From positions 124,001 through 188,000 of the forward strand of contig OZ244822.1 of assembly GCA_965220345.1 (NCBI GenBank): 64,000 nt of DNA. The letters are read 5' to 3'. A model generated the notes under the pieces. That model did not search any database. It had not been told where the DNA came from and was given only the letters and a program-made list of their open reading frames with translations. The DNA comes from Aldehydirespirator sp965220345. Lineage in GTDB: Bacteria; Actinomycetota; Acidimicrobiia; Acidimicrobiales; Aldehydirespiratoraceae. The translations under genes and the position numbers were made by a program. Of this stretch, positions 1-7,178 are shown one piece after another (position 1 is the stretch's first letter; the number at the start of each line of letters is the position of its first letter).

Positions 1-1878
1 GTCAGGATTGTGCAGCGAGGTCTGCCACACATCAAACTCGGCGGCTCGCTGTTCTTTGGAGATTTTGCCGAGTTCGTTGTTGTTCAACAGCACATGGGTG
101 ATGTCCATGCCGTATTTAGCTGCGGTGGTTAACTCCATGGCGTATTGACCGAAGCCGCCGTCACCTGAGACCGACACCACCGCCCGGCCAGCGTGCTCGG
201 GGTGGCTTTGCGTGGCAGCCCAGCATCCCATGGCCGCAGGCAGCGCAAAACCGATCGAACCTAGATAGCCCGACATGAGCACTGCCTGGCTTCGGGTCTC
301 GAAATAGCGTCCGAACGAGTAGGCATGATTGCCGACATCTACAGCCATGAGCGCGTCGGCTGGCACCAAACGGCTCAACGAATCGAACACTGATGCTGCG
401 TTGAGACCCCTGCCAAGGTCATCACCGCGCCTCCGTGATTTCTCTTCACGCCATATGTCCCAGCGTTGCGCCACCTCAGATCGCAGGTCCTGGCATCGCC
501 GATCCGCGGGAATCAACTGGGCTAGAGCGCGTGCCGCCACGCCGACATCAGCTAACACAGGGACATCTACTGCATGAAAACGACCCAATGCCATCGGGTC
601 GAAATCGACCTGCACTATGGGCTTGTAGTCGGCTATCCCAGTGTGGTTAGCGAAAGACACCCCAAATGTCAACAACAAATCAGACTCGTTCATGAACCAG
701 CTAGCGATAGGAGTGCCTGAACGACCCAGCACACCACAAGCCAACCCGTGACCATCACCGATAAGGCCTTTGCCTTTGAACGTGGTGGCCACAGGAGCGC
801 CGATCTGCTCAGCGAGCGCCACGATGTCGCCCATTGCCGAGCGGGCACCGTGACCCACGATGATCAGCGGCCTGGTTGCACCAGCCACAGCATCCACCGC
901 AGCGGCAAGAGCTTCAGCAGGCGGTTCAACCGCACGCGATCCTGTTCGTCCCTGAGGAGAACCAGGCGAGCCAGCGCTGCTTGCTGGAGCGGGAAGCACC
1001 TGCACTTCATCGGGTAACACCAGATGCGCCACGTCACGTTCAACAACAGCCGTCTTGCATGCCAGAGTCATCAACTCGGCATAGTTCGAGCCAGCCTGCA
1101 CAGTGGCCGAATATCTAGAAACATCAGCAAAGGCAGCGGACAGATCGGTGTCTTGGAAAGCGCCTCGGCCTCGCACCGCTGAGGGCACCTGACCCGACAC
1201 GGCCAGCACTGGTGCCCGGTCTGTCTTGGCATCGTAAAGCCCGGTCAACAGGTTGGTGGAGCCGGGGCCAGCAATAGCGAAGCAGCCCGCCAGCGAGCCG
1301 GTGAGCTTGCCGTAAGCGCACGCTGCGAACGCCGCCGCCCCTTCATGGCGCACACCGACGAAGGTCAACTCGCTGCGCCCTTCTGCGGCTCGTAAAGCGT
1401 CTGCGAAACCTAGGTTGGAATGACCCACCATGCCAAAGACATGCGTCACCCCCCAAGCGGTCATCGTTTCGACCAGCACATCGGACACAGTGCGAGCCCG
1501 CGGCTGCTGCACCGGCAAAGCAACATACACACCATCGGCGCGAACCTCGGTGCGATACGCAGCCGGGGCATCGCTAAAAGGCGGGGGCGGCTTCCCGTTC
1601 TTGGGCGAGTAGTCGTAACCATGCCACGGACAACGCAGCCAGCCACCCTCAATGGAGCCCTCTCCTAACGGGCCACCCTGATGAGGGCAGGCATTGCCGA
1701 CACAGCCATAGCCGCCTTCGGTGGTTCGGGTGACGCACAAGCTCTCATGGCCGACTGTCACCGTCGTTACCCGTCCCTCAGCCAGCTCGTTGAGCCCGAT
1801 TAGCTTGTGCCAAGCAAACTCGTCTTGCGGTAACGCCGGTTCAGCGACGCTCGGTGTTGCATCTGAATTGGGTGCCAT
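1..1878 (-). CDS. Rieske ferredoxin domain fused to a thiamine-diphosphate enzyme (partial, 3' end off window)
   Basis: The reading frame starts at ATG 1878 behind a GGAG-type ribosome site and runs off the window at base 1, giving 626 codons. The first ~110 residues form a Rieske [2Fe-2S] domain with both ligand boxes: CPHQGG and, about 20 residues on, CPWHG. The rest resembles the acetolactate synthase/benzoylformate decarboxylase superfamily: an N-terminal pyrimidine-binding domain with the catalytic Glu in RHEGAAAFAA, a central domain, and a C-terminal diphosphate-binding domain with GDGGFGQ followed by LLNNNELG. The substrate cannot be read from the sequence; 2-oxo acid decarboxylation or carboligation is the family expectation. 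The Rieske part may pass electrons to or from the ThDP intermediate, or be structural. The nearest neighbour on the same strand ends at 2000. Confidence 0.85.
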   Translation of the reverse strand, partial: MAPNSDATPSVAEPALPQDEFAWHKLIGLNELAEGRVTTVTVGHESLCVTRTTEGGYGCVGNACPHQGGPLGEGSIEGGWLRCPWHGYDYSPKNGKPPPPFSDAPAAYRTEVRADGVYVALPVQQPRARTVSDVLVETMTAWGVTHVFGMVGHSNLGFADALRAAEGRSELTFVGVRHEGAAAFAACAYGKLTGSLAGCFAIAGPGSTNLLTGLYDAKTDRAPVLAVSGQVPSAVRGRGAFQDTDLSAAFADVSRYSATVQAGSNYAELMTLACKTAVVERDVAHLVLPDEVQVLPAPASSAGSPGSPQGRTGSRAVEPPAEALAAAVDAVAGATRPLIIVGHGARSAMGDIVALAEQIGAPVATTFKGKGLIGDGHGLACGVLGRSGTPIASWFMNESDLLLTFGVSFANHTGIADYKPIVQVDFDPMALGRFHAVDVPVLADVGVAARALAQLIPADRRCQDLRSEVAQRWDIWREEKSRRRGDDLGRGLNAASVFDSLSRLVPADALMAVDVGNHAYSFGRYFETRSQAVLMSGYLGSIGFALPAAMGCWAATQSHPEHAGRAVVSVSGDGGFGQYAMELTTAAKYGMDITHVLLNNNELGKISKEQRAAEFDVWQTSLHNPD

Positions 1879-1999
1879 AGCCACTCACTCCTTTTGGGTC
1901 AATCATGCCTATAGTCAAACCAGTTTGATCGCCCTGCTAGATCAACTCTGCGTGTCGTTTACAACCGCAGACTACGCCAAGTTGTCTGCTTCTACCGGC

Positions 2000-2686
2000 C
2001 TACGCGTCAGGCGGTAGTGAGGGAGGTAGGGAGTTCACTATGCGGGTGGTTTCGACGCTGACCGTAACTAGGCGACGCAGATGCCGAATCAAGTTGAACG
2101 GCTCATCAGCCCAGTCCTGCCAACCGTTGGGGTCATCGACAATGCCTGAGGCTTTGTCGTGTTTGACACGCAGGCTCTCTATCGCCCAATGCAGCGGAGA
2201 ACGGCCCGACACTGTGTATTCATGGGTTTCAGCAGGCAGATCAACGAGACGGCAGCGATCGTTGATCACCAGCACGCTGCGATCCTCTTTGGTGTGGCCG
2301 TGCCCGCCACCCCAACGCATTTTGCTAGTGATTCGATAAGCGCCTGCGTCGGCGGTGCCTTCATCAGGCTTGTCGTTCACTAGGCACGTCACTGGATACT
2401 CGGCAACAGTCTCATAACCGATATGCAGATCAATCAACTCTCGTCCGGCTGCACGAAATGCCTCAAAATCATCTGCCAAAGGAATACGCGGCAGGTTGCG
2501 TTGCAGGTCATGGCGGTAACGCTCACGCCAGTCCGGCGCGTGCATCACGCCATAGATATATTCCCAAATGTCGTCTTTGGTGATATGAGTGCCGTAACGC
2601 TCTTGGAACTGTTGCAAGCACCAGTCGGTGATGTTGTCACGGTCTGCCGACTCGGTGGCAATCCCCAAATCAAGCGTCTCACTCAT
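2000..2686 (-). CDS. C-terminal (target-recognition) domain of a type ISP restriction-modification enzyme, as a separate ORF
   Basis: 228 residues. The segment with NITDWCLQQFQ, ITKDDIWEYIYGVMH and YRHDLQRNLPRIPLADDF matches the conserved C-terminal domain that follows the methyltransferase in single-polypeptide type ISP restriction enzymes. Here it has its own ATG exactly at the domain boundary (MSETLDLGIATE...) and is separated from the methyltransferase by a toxin-antitoxin pair and a cassette array. I see no good Shine-Dalgarno sequence before the ATG. It is either a relic cut off by the toxin-antitoxin insertion or a separately made subunit of a split enzyme. The open, undamaged frame favours the second, but translation is unproven. 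Confidence 0.75.
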   Translation of the reverse strand: MSETLDLGIATESADRDNITDWCLQQFQERYGTHITKDDIWEYIYGVMHAPDWRERYRHDLQRNLPRIPLADDFEAFRAAGRELIDLHIGYETVAEYPVTCLVNDKPDEGTADAGAYRITSKMRWGGGHGHTKEDRSVLVINDRCRLVDLPAETHEYTVSGRSPLHWAIESLRVKHDKASGIVDDPNGWQDWADEPFNLIRHLRRLVTVSVETTRIVNSLPPSLPPDA

Positions 2687-2688
2687 GA
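2675..2688. repeat. 14-bp direct repeat, copy 1 (downstream edge of MazEF insertion)
   Basis: The 14 bases cgtctcactcatga at 2675-2688 recur at 3447-3460. They span the start codon of the C-terminal R-M domain (here) and an ATG just after cassette A (there). The two copies bracket the MazEF-like pair. Confidence 0.7.
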
Positions 2689-2704
2689 CAAACAGCGGGA
2701 AAAG

Positions 2705-3013
2705 TCAGCAGTCGCTCATAGCTGCTAAGCAGTCGCATATCTCACGACTGCGAGGCCCCAGTGCGCCCATTCGGCGAGTAAGCCAACTCCTTCGCACAGG
2801 CCGCAGATTATCGAATGAGGCGGCGCACGGTCTCGGCAAACCTTCGGAGTGCCCTAACGCGATCTCGGTGGGAATGCTTCGAACGGTGCTACTAACCGGT
2901 GCCACGACAATGGAGCCGAGCACTGGAATGGCGGCATTGCGAGTCACCACCAGCACCGGTCTGCGCAAGTCCTCAAACTCGGCCCACCAGATCTCTCCTC
3001 GGGCAGGAGTCAT
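2705..3013 (-). CDS. MazF/PemK-like type II toxin (endoribonuclease)
   Basis: 102 residues with the MazF/PemK fold signature: N-terminal RGEIWWAEF, then RRPVLVVTR, a central VVAPVSSTVRSIPTEIAL segment and the C-terminal FDNLRPVRRSWL. Members cut mRNA at short sequences and are held inactive by the partner antitoxin. It starts at 3013, 58 bases after the end of the antitoxin gene on the same strand, in the usual antitoxin-first order. The pair sits inside a restriction-modification locus. The tail (CLAAMSDC) ends at 2705, only 18 bases before the next R-M ORF. Confidence 0.85.
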   Translation of the reverse strand: MTPARGEIWWAEFEDLRRPVLVVTRNAAIPVLGSIVVAPVSSTVRSIPTEIALGHSEGLPRPCAASFDNLRPVRRSWLTRRMGALGPRSREICDCLAAMSDC

Positions 3014-3071
3014 ATAAACCTAGAGCGCGGTCGCGCTGTGGTCGTTGGCTCGTCGCATGAAGTCGCTGAAG

Positions 3072-3320
3072 TCACCACGACTCCTCAGCAATCATCTCAG
3101 AAGCTGCGCTGTCAGCCCAGGCCAGTTCCTCTTCGGTTTGGGGGATGCGCTTGTAGCCAGCAACGATCTCATCACCGATTCGGCGGCGACGTTCCGTATC
3201 AATCCAATGCTCAAGAGAGCACCGAACCGCCTCAGACCGCGAGGACACCAATCCAGTAGCCACAAGCTCATCAACATTCGCTGCCAGATCGTCACTCACA
3301 CGAACCACTAACTGCACCAT
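3072..3320 (-). CDS. MazE-like ribbon-helix-helix antitoxin
   Basis: 82 residues from ATG 3320 (MVQLVVRVSDDLAANVDEL...). The N-terminal half is a ribbon-helix-helix DNA-binding domain with the strand VQLVVRVS and SRSEAVRCSLEHWI; the acidic C-terminal half (QTEEELAWADSAASEMIAEE) should wrap the toxin. The frame is open further upstream to an ATG at 3458. I prefer 3320 because a TATGCT -10 box ends 6 bases before it, which fits a leaderless transcript, and because the DNA-binding strand begins at once. It probably represses its own promoter. Confidence 0.83.
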   Translation of the reverse strand: MVQLVVRVSDDLAANVDELVATGLVSSRSEAVRCSLEHWIDTERRRRIGDEIVAGYKRIPQTEEELAWADSAASEMIAEESW

Positions 3321-3350
3321 GCAAATAGCATAGCAAATTGCAATGCAATG
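3321..3350 (-). promoter_or_regulatory. Leaderless promoter and operator of the MazE-like gene
   Basis: On the minus strand TATGCT (3332-3327) lies 6 bases before ATG 3320. Just upstream is the perfect palindrome ATTGCAAT (3337-3344) inside repeated TTGCA words, a plausible site for the ribbon-helix-helix antitoxin. Confidence 0.5.
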
Positions 3351-3446
3351 CCCGAGCGCCACACCAAACCACCGACCACAAACAAACCGTAGATCGGTGT
3401 CCGTAGCTTCTAGGACGGGTACTGCAGGTGTCGACTGATTCAACGT

Positions 3447-3460
3447 CGTCTCACTCATGA
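3447..3460. repeat. 14-bp direct repeat, copy 2 (upstream edge of MazEF insertion)
   Basis: Same 14 bases as at 2675-2688. It begins two bases beyond the TAA of cassette A and includes an ATG whose frame starts MSETT, parallel to MSETL of the C-terminal R-M ORF. Bases 3321-3446 between this repeat and the antitoxin promoter hold no recognisable gene. Confidence 0.65.
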
Positions 3461-3574
3461 TTAATAACGAGGGAGGGTTCGGGTTTGTTGGCCGGGGCCC
3501 ATTAGATGCAGATCGGGCAGGTTTGCGGCAGCTAGGGCACCGAAGATCGCCATGTTGGACGGCCCGGCGATCAT
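3461..3574 (-). CDS. Cassette A: alternative R-M end segment
   Basis: 37 residues from ATG 3574, which overlaps the stop of cassette B as ATGA, with GGAGG 5 bases upstream. It holds PSNMAIFGALAAANLPDLHL, then GQQTRTLPRY and TAA. Of the seven copies it is closest to the usual type ISP sequence, including the Arg-Tyr after the Pro. It is reached in frame from tract 3 when that tract has 12 or 15 Gs. Confidence 0.65.
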   Translation of the reverse strand: MIAGPSNMAIFGALAAANLPDLHLMGPGQQTRTLPRY

Positions 3575-3690
3575 GACGGCCTCCGTCGGGGCAGTGCTCG
3601 GGTCTGACGTGATCCGGCGATGCAGGCCAGATCGGGGATCATCGCGGTGGCGAATGCCTGGAACATCATGTTGGACGTGCCCGAGATCAA
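3571..3690 (-). CDS. Cassette B: alternative R-M end segment
   Basis: 39 residues in the frame opened by TTG 3690. It reads ISGTSNMMFQAFATAMIPDL, then RQTRALPRRRPS and TGA. Reached from tract 3 with 11 or 14 Gs through a stop-free frame across cassette C. Protein similarity to cassette A is clear, while the DNA has diverged strongly, so this is not a recent duplication. Confidence 0.65.
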   Translation of the reverse strand: MISGTSNMMFQAFATAMIPDLACIAGSRQTRALPRRRPS

Positions 3691-3833
3691 GATCGCCTCC
3701 TTCGGGGGATGAACCGGCAGGCGGCGTTGATGCCTGCTGCTTTGAGGTCCCCGAGTCGGTTCGCTGCCAAGATCGTGAAGATGCAGGTGGTTGACGGAGT
3801 GCTGATGAACACCCCCCCCCCCCCGATATTCAT
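3687..3833 (-). CDS. Cassette C: alternative R-M end segment, includes the G13 tract
   Basis: 48 residues from ATG 3833: MNI, four Gly codons made by the 13-base G tract, then VFISTPSTTCIFTILAANRL, a D-L, and FIPRRRRS before TGA. With 13 Gs the ATG, tract and cassette are in one frame. It is the most divergent copy around the D-L position (LGDL in place of the usual PDL). Confidence 0.6.
   Translation of the reverse strand: MNIGGGGVFISTPSTTCIFTILAANRLGDLKAAGINAACRFIPRRRRS
3812..3824. repeat. Tract 3: C13 (G13 on the coding strand)
   Basis: Thirteen consecutive C on the plus strand. On the coding strand it is preceded by ATGAATATC and followed by TGTTCATC, so its length modulo 3 decides between cassettes C (13), B (14) and A (12). 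Homopolymers of this length are expected to slip often. Confidence 0.85.
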
Positions 3834-3946
3834 TTCGTCACTCGGGGCAGTGCTCGGGTCTGGCGACCCGTGACGCAGAGATCCACCATCCGGTCGGTGG
3901 CTAGCACCCCGAACGGGAGCTGCAAAGTCTGGTTCACCAGGATCAC
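3830..3946 (-). CDS. Cassette D: alternative R-M end segment
   Basis: 38 residues in the frame opened by GTG 3946 (GTGA overlap with the stop of E): ILVNQTLQLPFGVLATDRM, then VDL, then RQTRALPRVTK and TGA. It is in frame with a stop-free path that passes through tract 1 (length 21 or 27), across G, F and the present G9 tract and across E; that path is open all the way from before the GA tract. Confidence 0.65.
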   Translation of the reverse strand: MILVNQTLQLPFGVLATDRMVDLCVTGRQTRALPRVTK

Positions 3947-4062
3947 TTCCAGCGAGGGATTGCTCGGGTGGGCTGGTTGGTGCCGCAGCCGCTGAGATCG
4001 GCTGGGACTGCGGTGGCGAGCGCTGTGAAGATCGCCCGGTTGTTGGGTGAAGCGACCAAGAC
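3943..4062 (-). CDS. Cassette E: alternative R-M end segment
   Basis: 39 residues starting with the last G of tract 2: VLVASPNNRAIFTALATAVP, then ADL, a C-G-T-N-Q segment and PTRAIPRWK before TGA. An ATG at 4081 overlaps the stop of cassette F (ATGA) but is in frame with E only when tract 2 has 8 or 11 Gs; with the present 9 it is off by one. Confidence 0.65.
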   Translation of the reverse strand, partial: VLVASPNNRAIFTALATAVPADLSGCGTNQPTRAIPRWK

Positions 4063-4070
4063 CCCCCCCC
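4062..4070. repeat. Tract 2: C9 (G9 on the coding strand)
   Basis: Nine C on the plus strand, placed between cassettes F and E. Arriving in the pass frame (ACC ACT GC before the tract), 8 or 11 Gs give cassette E, 9 gives D, and 7 or 10 give an open frame through E and D to tract 3. Confidence 0.8.
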
Positions 4071-4077
4071 GCAGTGG

Positions 4078-4188
4078 TCATGGGTTGCGGCGTGTCATCG
4101 TTCGGCACGCTGGATCCACTGTGTGCAGATCGGGCAGGATCGCTGCTGCCAGCGCCGCGAAAACCGTCCGGTTTGACGGACTCGCCAT
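4078..4188 (-). CDS. Cassette F: alternative R-M end segment
   Basis: 36 residues from ATG 4188, overlapping the TGA of the main ORF as TGATG, with GGAGG 8 bases upstream: MASPSNRTVFAALAAAILPD, then LH, and a Q-less end TMTRRNP before TGA. The frame is also open upstream through the whole of cassette G, so it can be reached from tract 1 at length 23 or 29. Confidence 0.65.
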   Translation of the reverse strand: MASPSNRTVFAALAAAILPDLHTVDPACRTMTRRNP

Positions 4189-7178
4189 CAAGATCGCCTC
4201 CGTCTGGGAATTGCTCGGCATCCGCCCTGGTTGGGGCCGAGAAAGTTGAGATCGGTGATGCAGTATGTGGCGAGGAGCGAGCTGAGTCCTCGGTTGTTCT
4301 GCGTTGGAAGGAGAACTCTCTCTCTCTCTCTCTCTCTCTCGTCAACCTGAGGTTGAGGTTTAGGGAACATGGCTGAGATGGTTTTGACCGACGACAAGAT
4401 GCGGTCGTCTTCGTAGAGCCAGAGTTTCGTGAACGGGCGATATAAAACTTCACGGATACGGGATTCGTCAAAGAAAATCTCTTCACGGCGACGCAGTGAA
4501 TGCCGCAATACGGGTGTCCATTTGATGCGTTTAAGGTCGTCGTTGGTGGTGCATTCCTCAACGGTGCAACCGGCTTCCACGCGTTCGAGAGCGTCGTCGT
4601 AGGCGGCAAGCAGTGTTTGTATGCGTTCACACAGCTCAGATCGCGAGAAGGAGTAGAGGTAGACATCACTCCCAGATGTCACTCCTAGCGCACTCTCAGC
4701 CACAGCAGATTTGCCACTTACCGTCCTGCCGAGTTCGCATACTGGCATGAGTTTTTGATAGCTGCTGTCAGTGATATTAACCCAGTCATGGGTGTCGTTA
4801 GGTTCAACCGTCATGAACTCGTCGCTTGTCACATCGCCAAGGGCTGCCAGCCAGTCGAACTTCTGTTTGAGCGTTGAATACTCGGGCACTTCGGCATAGC
4901 GCAGTGTCGCTGGCTGATCAAGAGCTTTCGCTGGGTTGCGTACCAGCACAGTAATCTGCACACCGTTGCGTGACCCAGCACCAAAAATCTTGTCACCTTC
5001 GCGGCGGAACTCATCACCAGATTTCATGGCATCACCACGCAGGTTGACCACATAGATGCTGGTGAACTCATCACGCAGTGCTGCGCGCATGCCTGCCAGC
5101 GATGGAGCGTTCGACAGCGAGTTGGGATGCACAAACGCCACAATCCCAGGGCGGGTAGTATCGCCGTCAGGGTTGCTGATCCGATCGGAGGCCCAGCGGA
5201 TCGCCTCCACATACAGATTCCCAGCCGACTTGCCAGCACCGCGGCCGGTGACTTGCTTGTGACGTTTGCCGTAGGTGTCTCGCACCCTCTGCTCAATATG
5301 GGGATAAGAAATGTTGGGGTTGTCGTCGCCTGCGGATTTTTGGCCTGCTGACCAAGGCGGGTTAGCAACAATCACTTGGATCGGCAGCTCGTTCTGGGCT
5401 TTAGCGCGTCCGCTGTTGTCAGCGATGGCACCAGTGCCTGGCAGTTTGCCGTCGCTACCTAGATGAAACGTGTCGGTAAGAACGATCCCGCCGAAAGGTT
5501 CGTAGCTGCCGGTGCGCTCACGGAAGCCCTCCTCGATTTTGAGCGCAGCTAAGTAGTAGGCCAGCAAAATCACTTCGTTGGCATGGATCTCGGGTGCGCT
5601 ACTTGACGCGAAACCCGACACCTCGCCGTGGAACTTGCGTGCCAAGTCACCCGCACGTATCAAGAACTCGCCATTAGAGCCGCGCTGTGTCAACAGCCGG
5701 TTGATGAACGTGCCGGTGCCGGTGAACGGGTCAAGAATATTGACACCAGCGTCACTGAGACCCCTGCCAAACTCGGCTCGAGCCACCGCATCCGCAGAAC
5801 GCAAAATGAAGTCCACCAGCTCCACAGGCGTGTAAACAATGCCGAGACGCTTAGTTTCATCAGGCATCGCCGCAGCAAAAAACTGCTCGTAAACCTCAAG
5901 CATTACCTTGATGCGAGTGTCGGAGTCCGCAGCACCCGACAATCGGCTGGCGACACTGGCGTAGAAGCGTTCTAAGCCTCTGGTTTCATCACGCAACAGC
6001 ACATCAGCGGCTTTGAACTCATCAAGCAGTTCGTTGAGCGCTTTCGACATTGGGTTGCGGTCAGCGAAACCGCTTTCGGCGAACAGCGCATCAAACACCG
6101 GCACGGTCACTACATGCTGAGCCAGCATCAATATCAGCTCCGTCCGAGGCAGCGACCTTCCGATAGTGGCAGACATGTCACCCTCGAAAGCCTCAAACGC
6201 AACCGCCAGCTGCGGATTAGCCAGTAGTGCTGCGCGGGCTCGGTCGGCAATAGTGGCAGTAATGCGCGCTACTTCGCTGCCCCAGCGATGCCAATACTGG
6301 CGGTCACCGCACTGCTCCACCACTTTAGAGGCCACAGCGTCATTCAAAGGCAGGCGGCCTTGCACCTGCCCTGTAACAGACGCAGTCGCATCAGCATCTG
6401 TGTCGCTCTCGGCATCGCTGTCGCTAATGCCGGTTGTGAGGATCTTCAGTGGCGGCTTGCCAGTGAGATCCGCAGTGTTGATAGCCACGTCAAGGCGCTC
6501 ATCATGGGAGCGCAACGCTTTGAGCACGCTCCACACCACTTTGAAATCCGAACCCGACAGCACTTTGTCGTCATCAAGGCTCATACCGGCGGGCACCACC
6601 ACCGGCAACACCACATAGCCACAGTCCTTGCCTGCGGCGCGGCGCATCACCCGTCCCACGGCTTGCACCACATCAATCTGCGAGCGTTTCGGCTCCAAAA
6701 ACAGCACCGCGTCAAGCGCTGGTACATCCACGCCCTCGGTCAAGCATTTGGCGTTAGTGACGATGCGGCAACTGTCGTCAGGGTCACCGCTGCGTAGCCA
6801 GCCCAATATCTGAGCACGCTGCAAAGCGTTACGGCTGCCGTCGGTATGCCGCACTTCGAAACGCAGCAGTTCGTCTTTTGTTTCGGCGGCCTCGGCAACC
6901 TCAGAGAGCTGTGCCGTCGGGCTTGCACCAGACTCACTGGCACCCGACTCGCTGGACAGTTTGCTGGCCCGGTCTCGGGCTTTTTCGATGTTGGATTGCT
7001 CAGTCGCGACTGTGTCGACTATGCGATTCCAGTGCTGCTCAACACGCTGCGAAGACTTGATCGTGTTGGTAAACGCAATAGCTCGCCTGGCGCTTACGCC
7101 GCTTGCTGCAACTGCTCCTGTGGTGTGGCCATGCGGGCCGCGCGTGCGGGGACTTGCGAGCGCGTCCCAGCAGCCCAC
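4188..7178 (-). CDS. Type ISP restriction-modification enzyme, helicase C-terminal half plus N6-adenine methyltransferase
   Basis: The frame is open from about 7240; the first GTG is at 7178 (996 residues). It continues the helicase of the upstream ORF: EAVKFVGCWDAL, ARRAIAFTN, LTEGVDVPALDAV and motif VI QAVGRVMRR at ~172-180. Then a linker and an adenine methyltransferase with motif I ILDPFTGTGTF (~481-491) and motif IV VANPPWS (~604-610). After the Glu-Arg repeat comes cassette G (VLLPTQNNRGLSSLLATYC, D-L, CRAIPRRRRS) and a stop. It belongs with the upstream ORF; a G9 tract at 7215-7223 puts them in different frames. The family couples ATP-driven translocation, one-strand methylation and cleavage. 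As it stands it lacks the nuclease and the C-terminal domain, so activity is uncertain. Confidence 0.85.
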   Translation of the reverse strand: MGCWDALASPRTRGPHGHTTGAVAASGVSARRAIAFTNTIKSSQRVEQHWNRIVDTVATEQSNIEKARDRASKLSSESGASESGASPTAQLSEVAEAAETKDELLRFEVRHTDGSRNALQRAQILGWLRSGDPDDSCRIVTNAKCLTEGVDVPALDAVLFLEPKRSQIDVVQAVGRVMRRAAGKDCGYVVLPVVVPAGMSLDDDKVLSGSDFKVVWSVLKALRSHDERLDVAINTADLTGKPPLKILTTGISDSDAESDTDADATASVTGQVQGRLPLNDAVASKVVEQCGDRQYWHRWGSEVARITATIADRARAALLANPQLAVAFEAFEGDMSATIGRSLPRTELILMLAQHVVTVPVFDALFAESGFADRNPMSKALNELLDEFKAADVLLRDETRGLERFYASVASRLSGAADSDTRIKVMLEVYEQFFAAAMPDETKRLGIVYTPVELVDFILRSADAVARAEFGRGLSDAGVNILDPFTGTGTFINRLLTQRGSNGEFLIRAGDLARKFHGEVSGFASSSAPEIHANEVILLAYYLAALKIEEGFRERTGSYEPFGGIVLTDTFHLGSDGKLPGTGAIADNSGRAKAQNELPIQVIVANPPWSAGQKSAGDDNPNISYPHIEQRVRDTYGKRHKQVTGRGAGKSAGNLYVEAIRWASDRISNPDGDTTRPGIVAFVHPNSLSNAPSLAGMRAALRDEFTSIYVVNLRGDAMKSGDEFRREGDKIFGAGSRNGVQITVLVRNPAKALDQPATLRYAEVPEYSTLKQKFDWLAALGDVTSDEFMTVEPNDTHDWVNITDSSYQKLMPVCELGRTVSGKSAVAESALGVTSGSDVYLYSFSRSELCERIQTLLAAYDDALERVEAGCTVEECTTNDDLKRIKWTPVLRHSLRRREEIFFDESRIREVLYRPFTKLWLYEDDRILSSVKTISAMFPKPQPQVDERERERERVLLPTQNNRGLSSLLATYCITDLNFLGPNQGGCRAIPRRRRS
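4316..4340. repeat. Tract 1: (CT)12.5 dinucleotide repeat ((GA)n on the coding strand)
   Basis: 25 bases of alternating C and T on the plus strand. In the present frame it encodes four Glu-Arg pairs inside the methyltransferase polypeptide. A gain or loss of one unit moves translation into either of the other two frames, and both are open across cassette G. Confidence 0.9.

Larger units (their letters stand above)
3461..4340 (-). other. Seven-cassette frame-selector array at the 3' end of the R-M gene
   Basis: The coding strand carries, in order: tract 1 (GA)12.5 at 4340-4316, cassettes G and F, tract 2 G9 at 4070-4062, cassettes E and D, tract 3 G13 at 3824-3812, cassettes C, B and A. All cassettes share a pattern of about 40 residues: a hydrophobic strand, P-S-N or P-N-N, a Phe, A-L-A or L-A, then D-L, then usually Q-x-x-R-x-x-P-R and a stop. 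The D-L codons lie at 4251, 4129, 3997, 3881, 3747, 3631 and 3512, so spacing is 116-134 bases. Tract 1 gives G at length 25, F at 23 or 29, and a stop-free path to tract 2 at 21 or 27. Tract 2 gives E with 8 or 11 Gs, D with 9, and a stop-free path to tract 3 with 7 or 10. Tract 3 gives C with 13, B with 14 or 11, A with 12 or 15. In type ISP homologues the same segment occurs once, just before the C-terminal domain. The frames are seen directly; slippage switching is inference. Confidence 0.8.

Noticed and set aside
3072..3458. 128-residue form of the MazE-like antitoxin
   Set aside because: The first 46 residues are not part of the antitoxin fold, and the -10 box at 3327-3332 would lie inside the gene.
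3461..4190. Start codons overlapping each cassette stop (TGATG, ATGA, GTGA, ATGA, TTGA, ATGA) as proof of translational coupling
   Set aside because: When a cassette ends in TGA and the next lies one frame back, an NTG codon overlapping the stop follows automatically. Re-initiation is possible, especially where GGAGG precedes it, but the overlaps alone are weak evidence.
3830..4669. 279-codon minus-strand ORF as a separate protein
   Set aside because: Its first half runs out of frame inside the methyltransferase and its end is cassette D. It is better explained as the pass frame of the selector array than as an independent gene.
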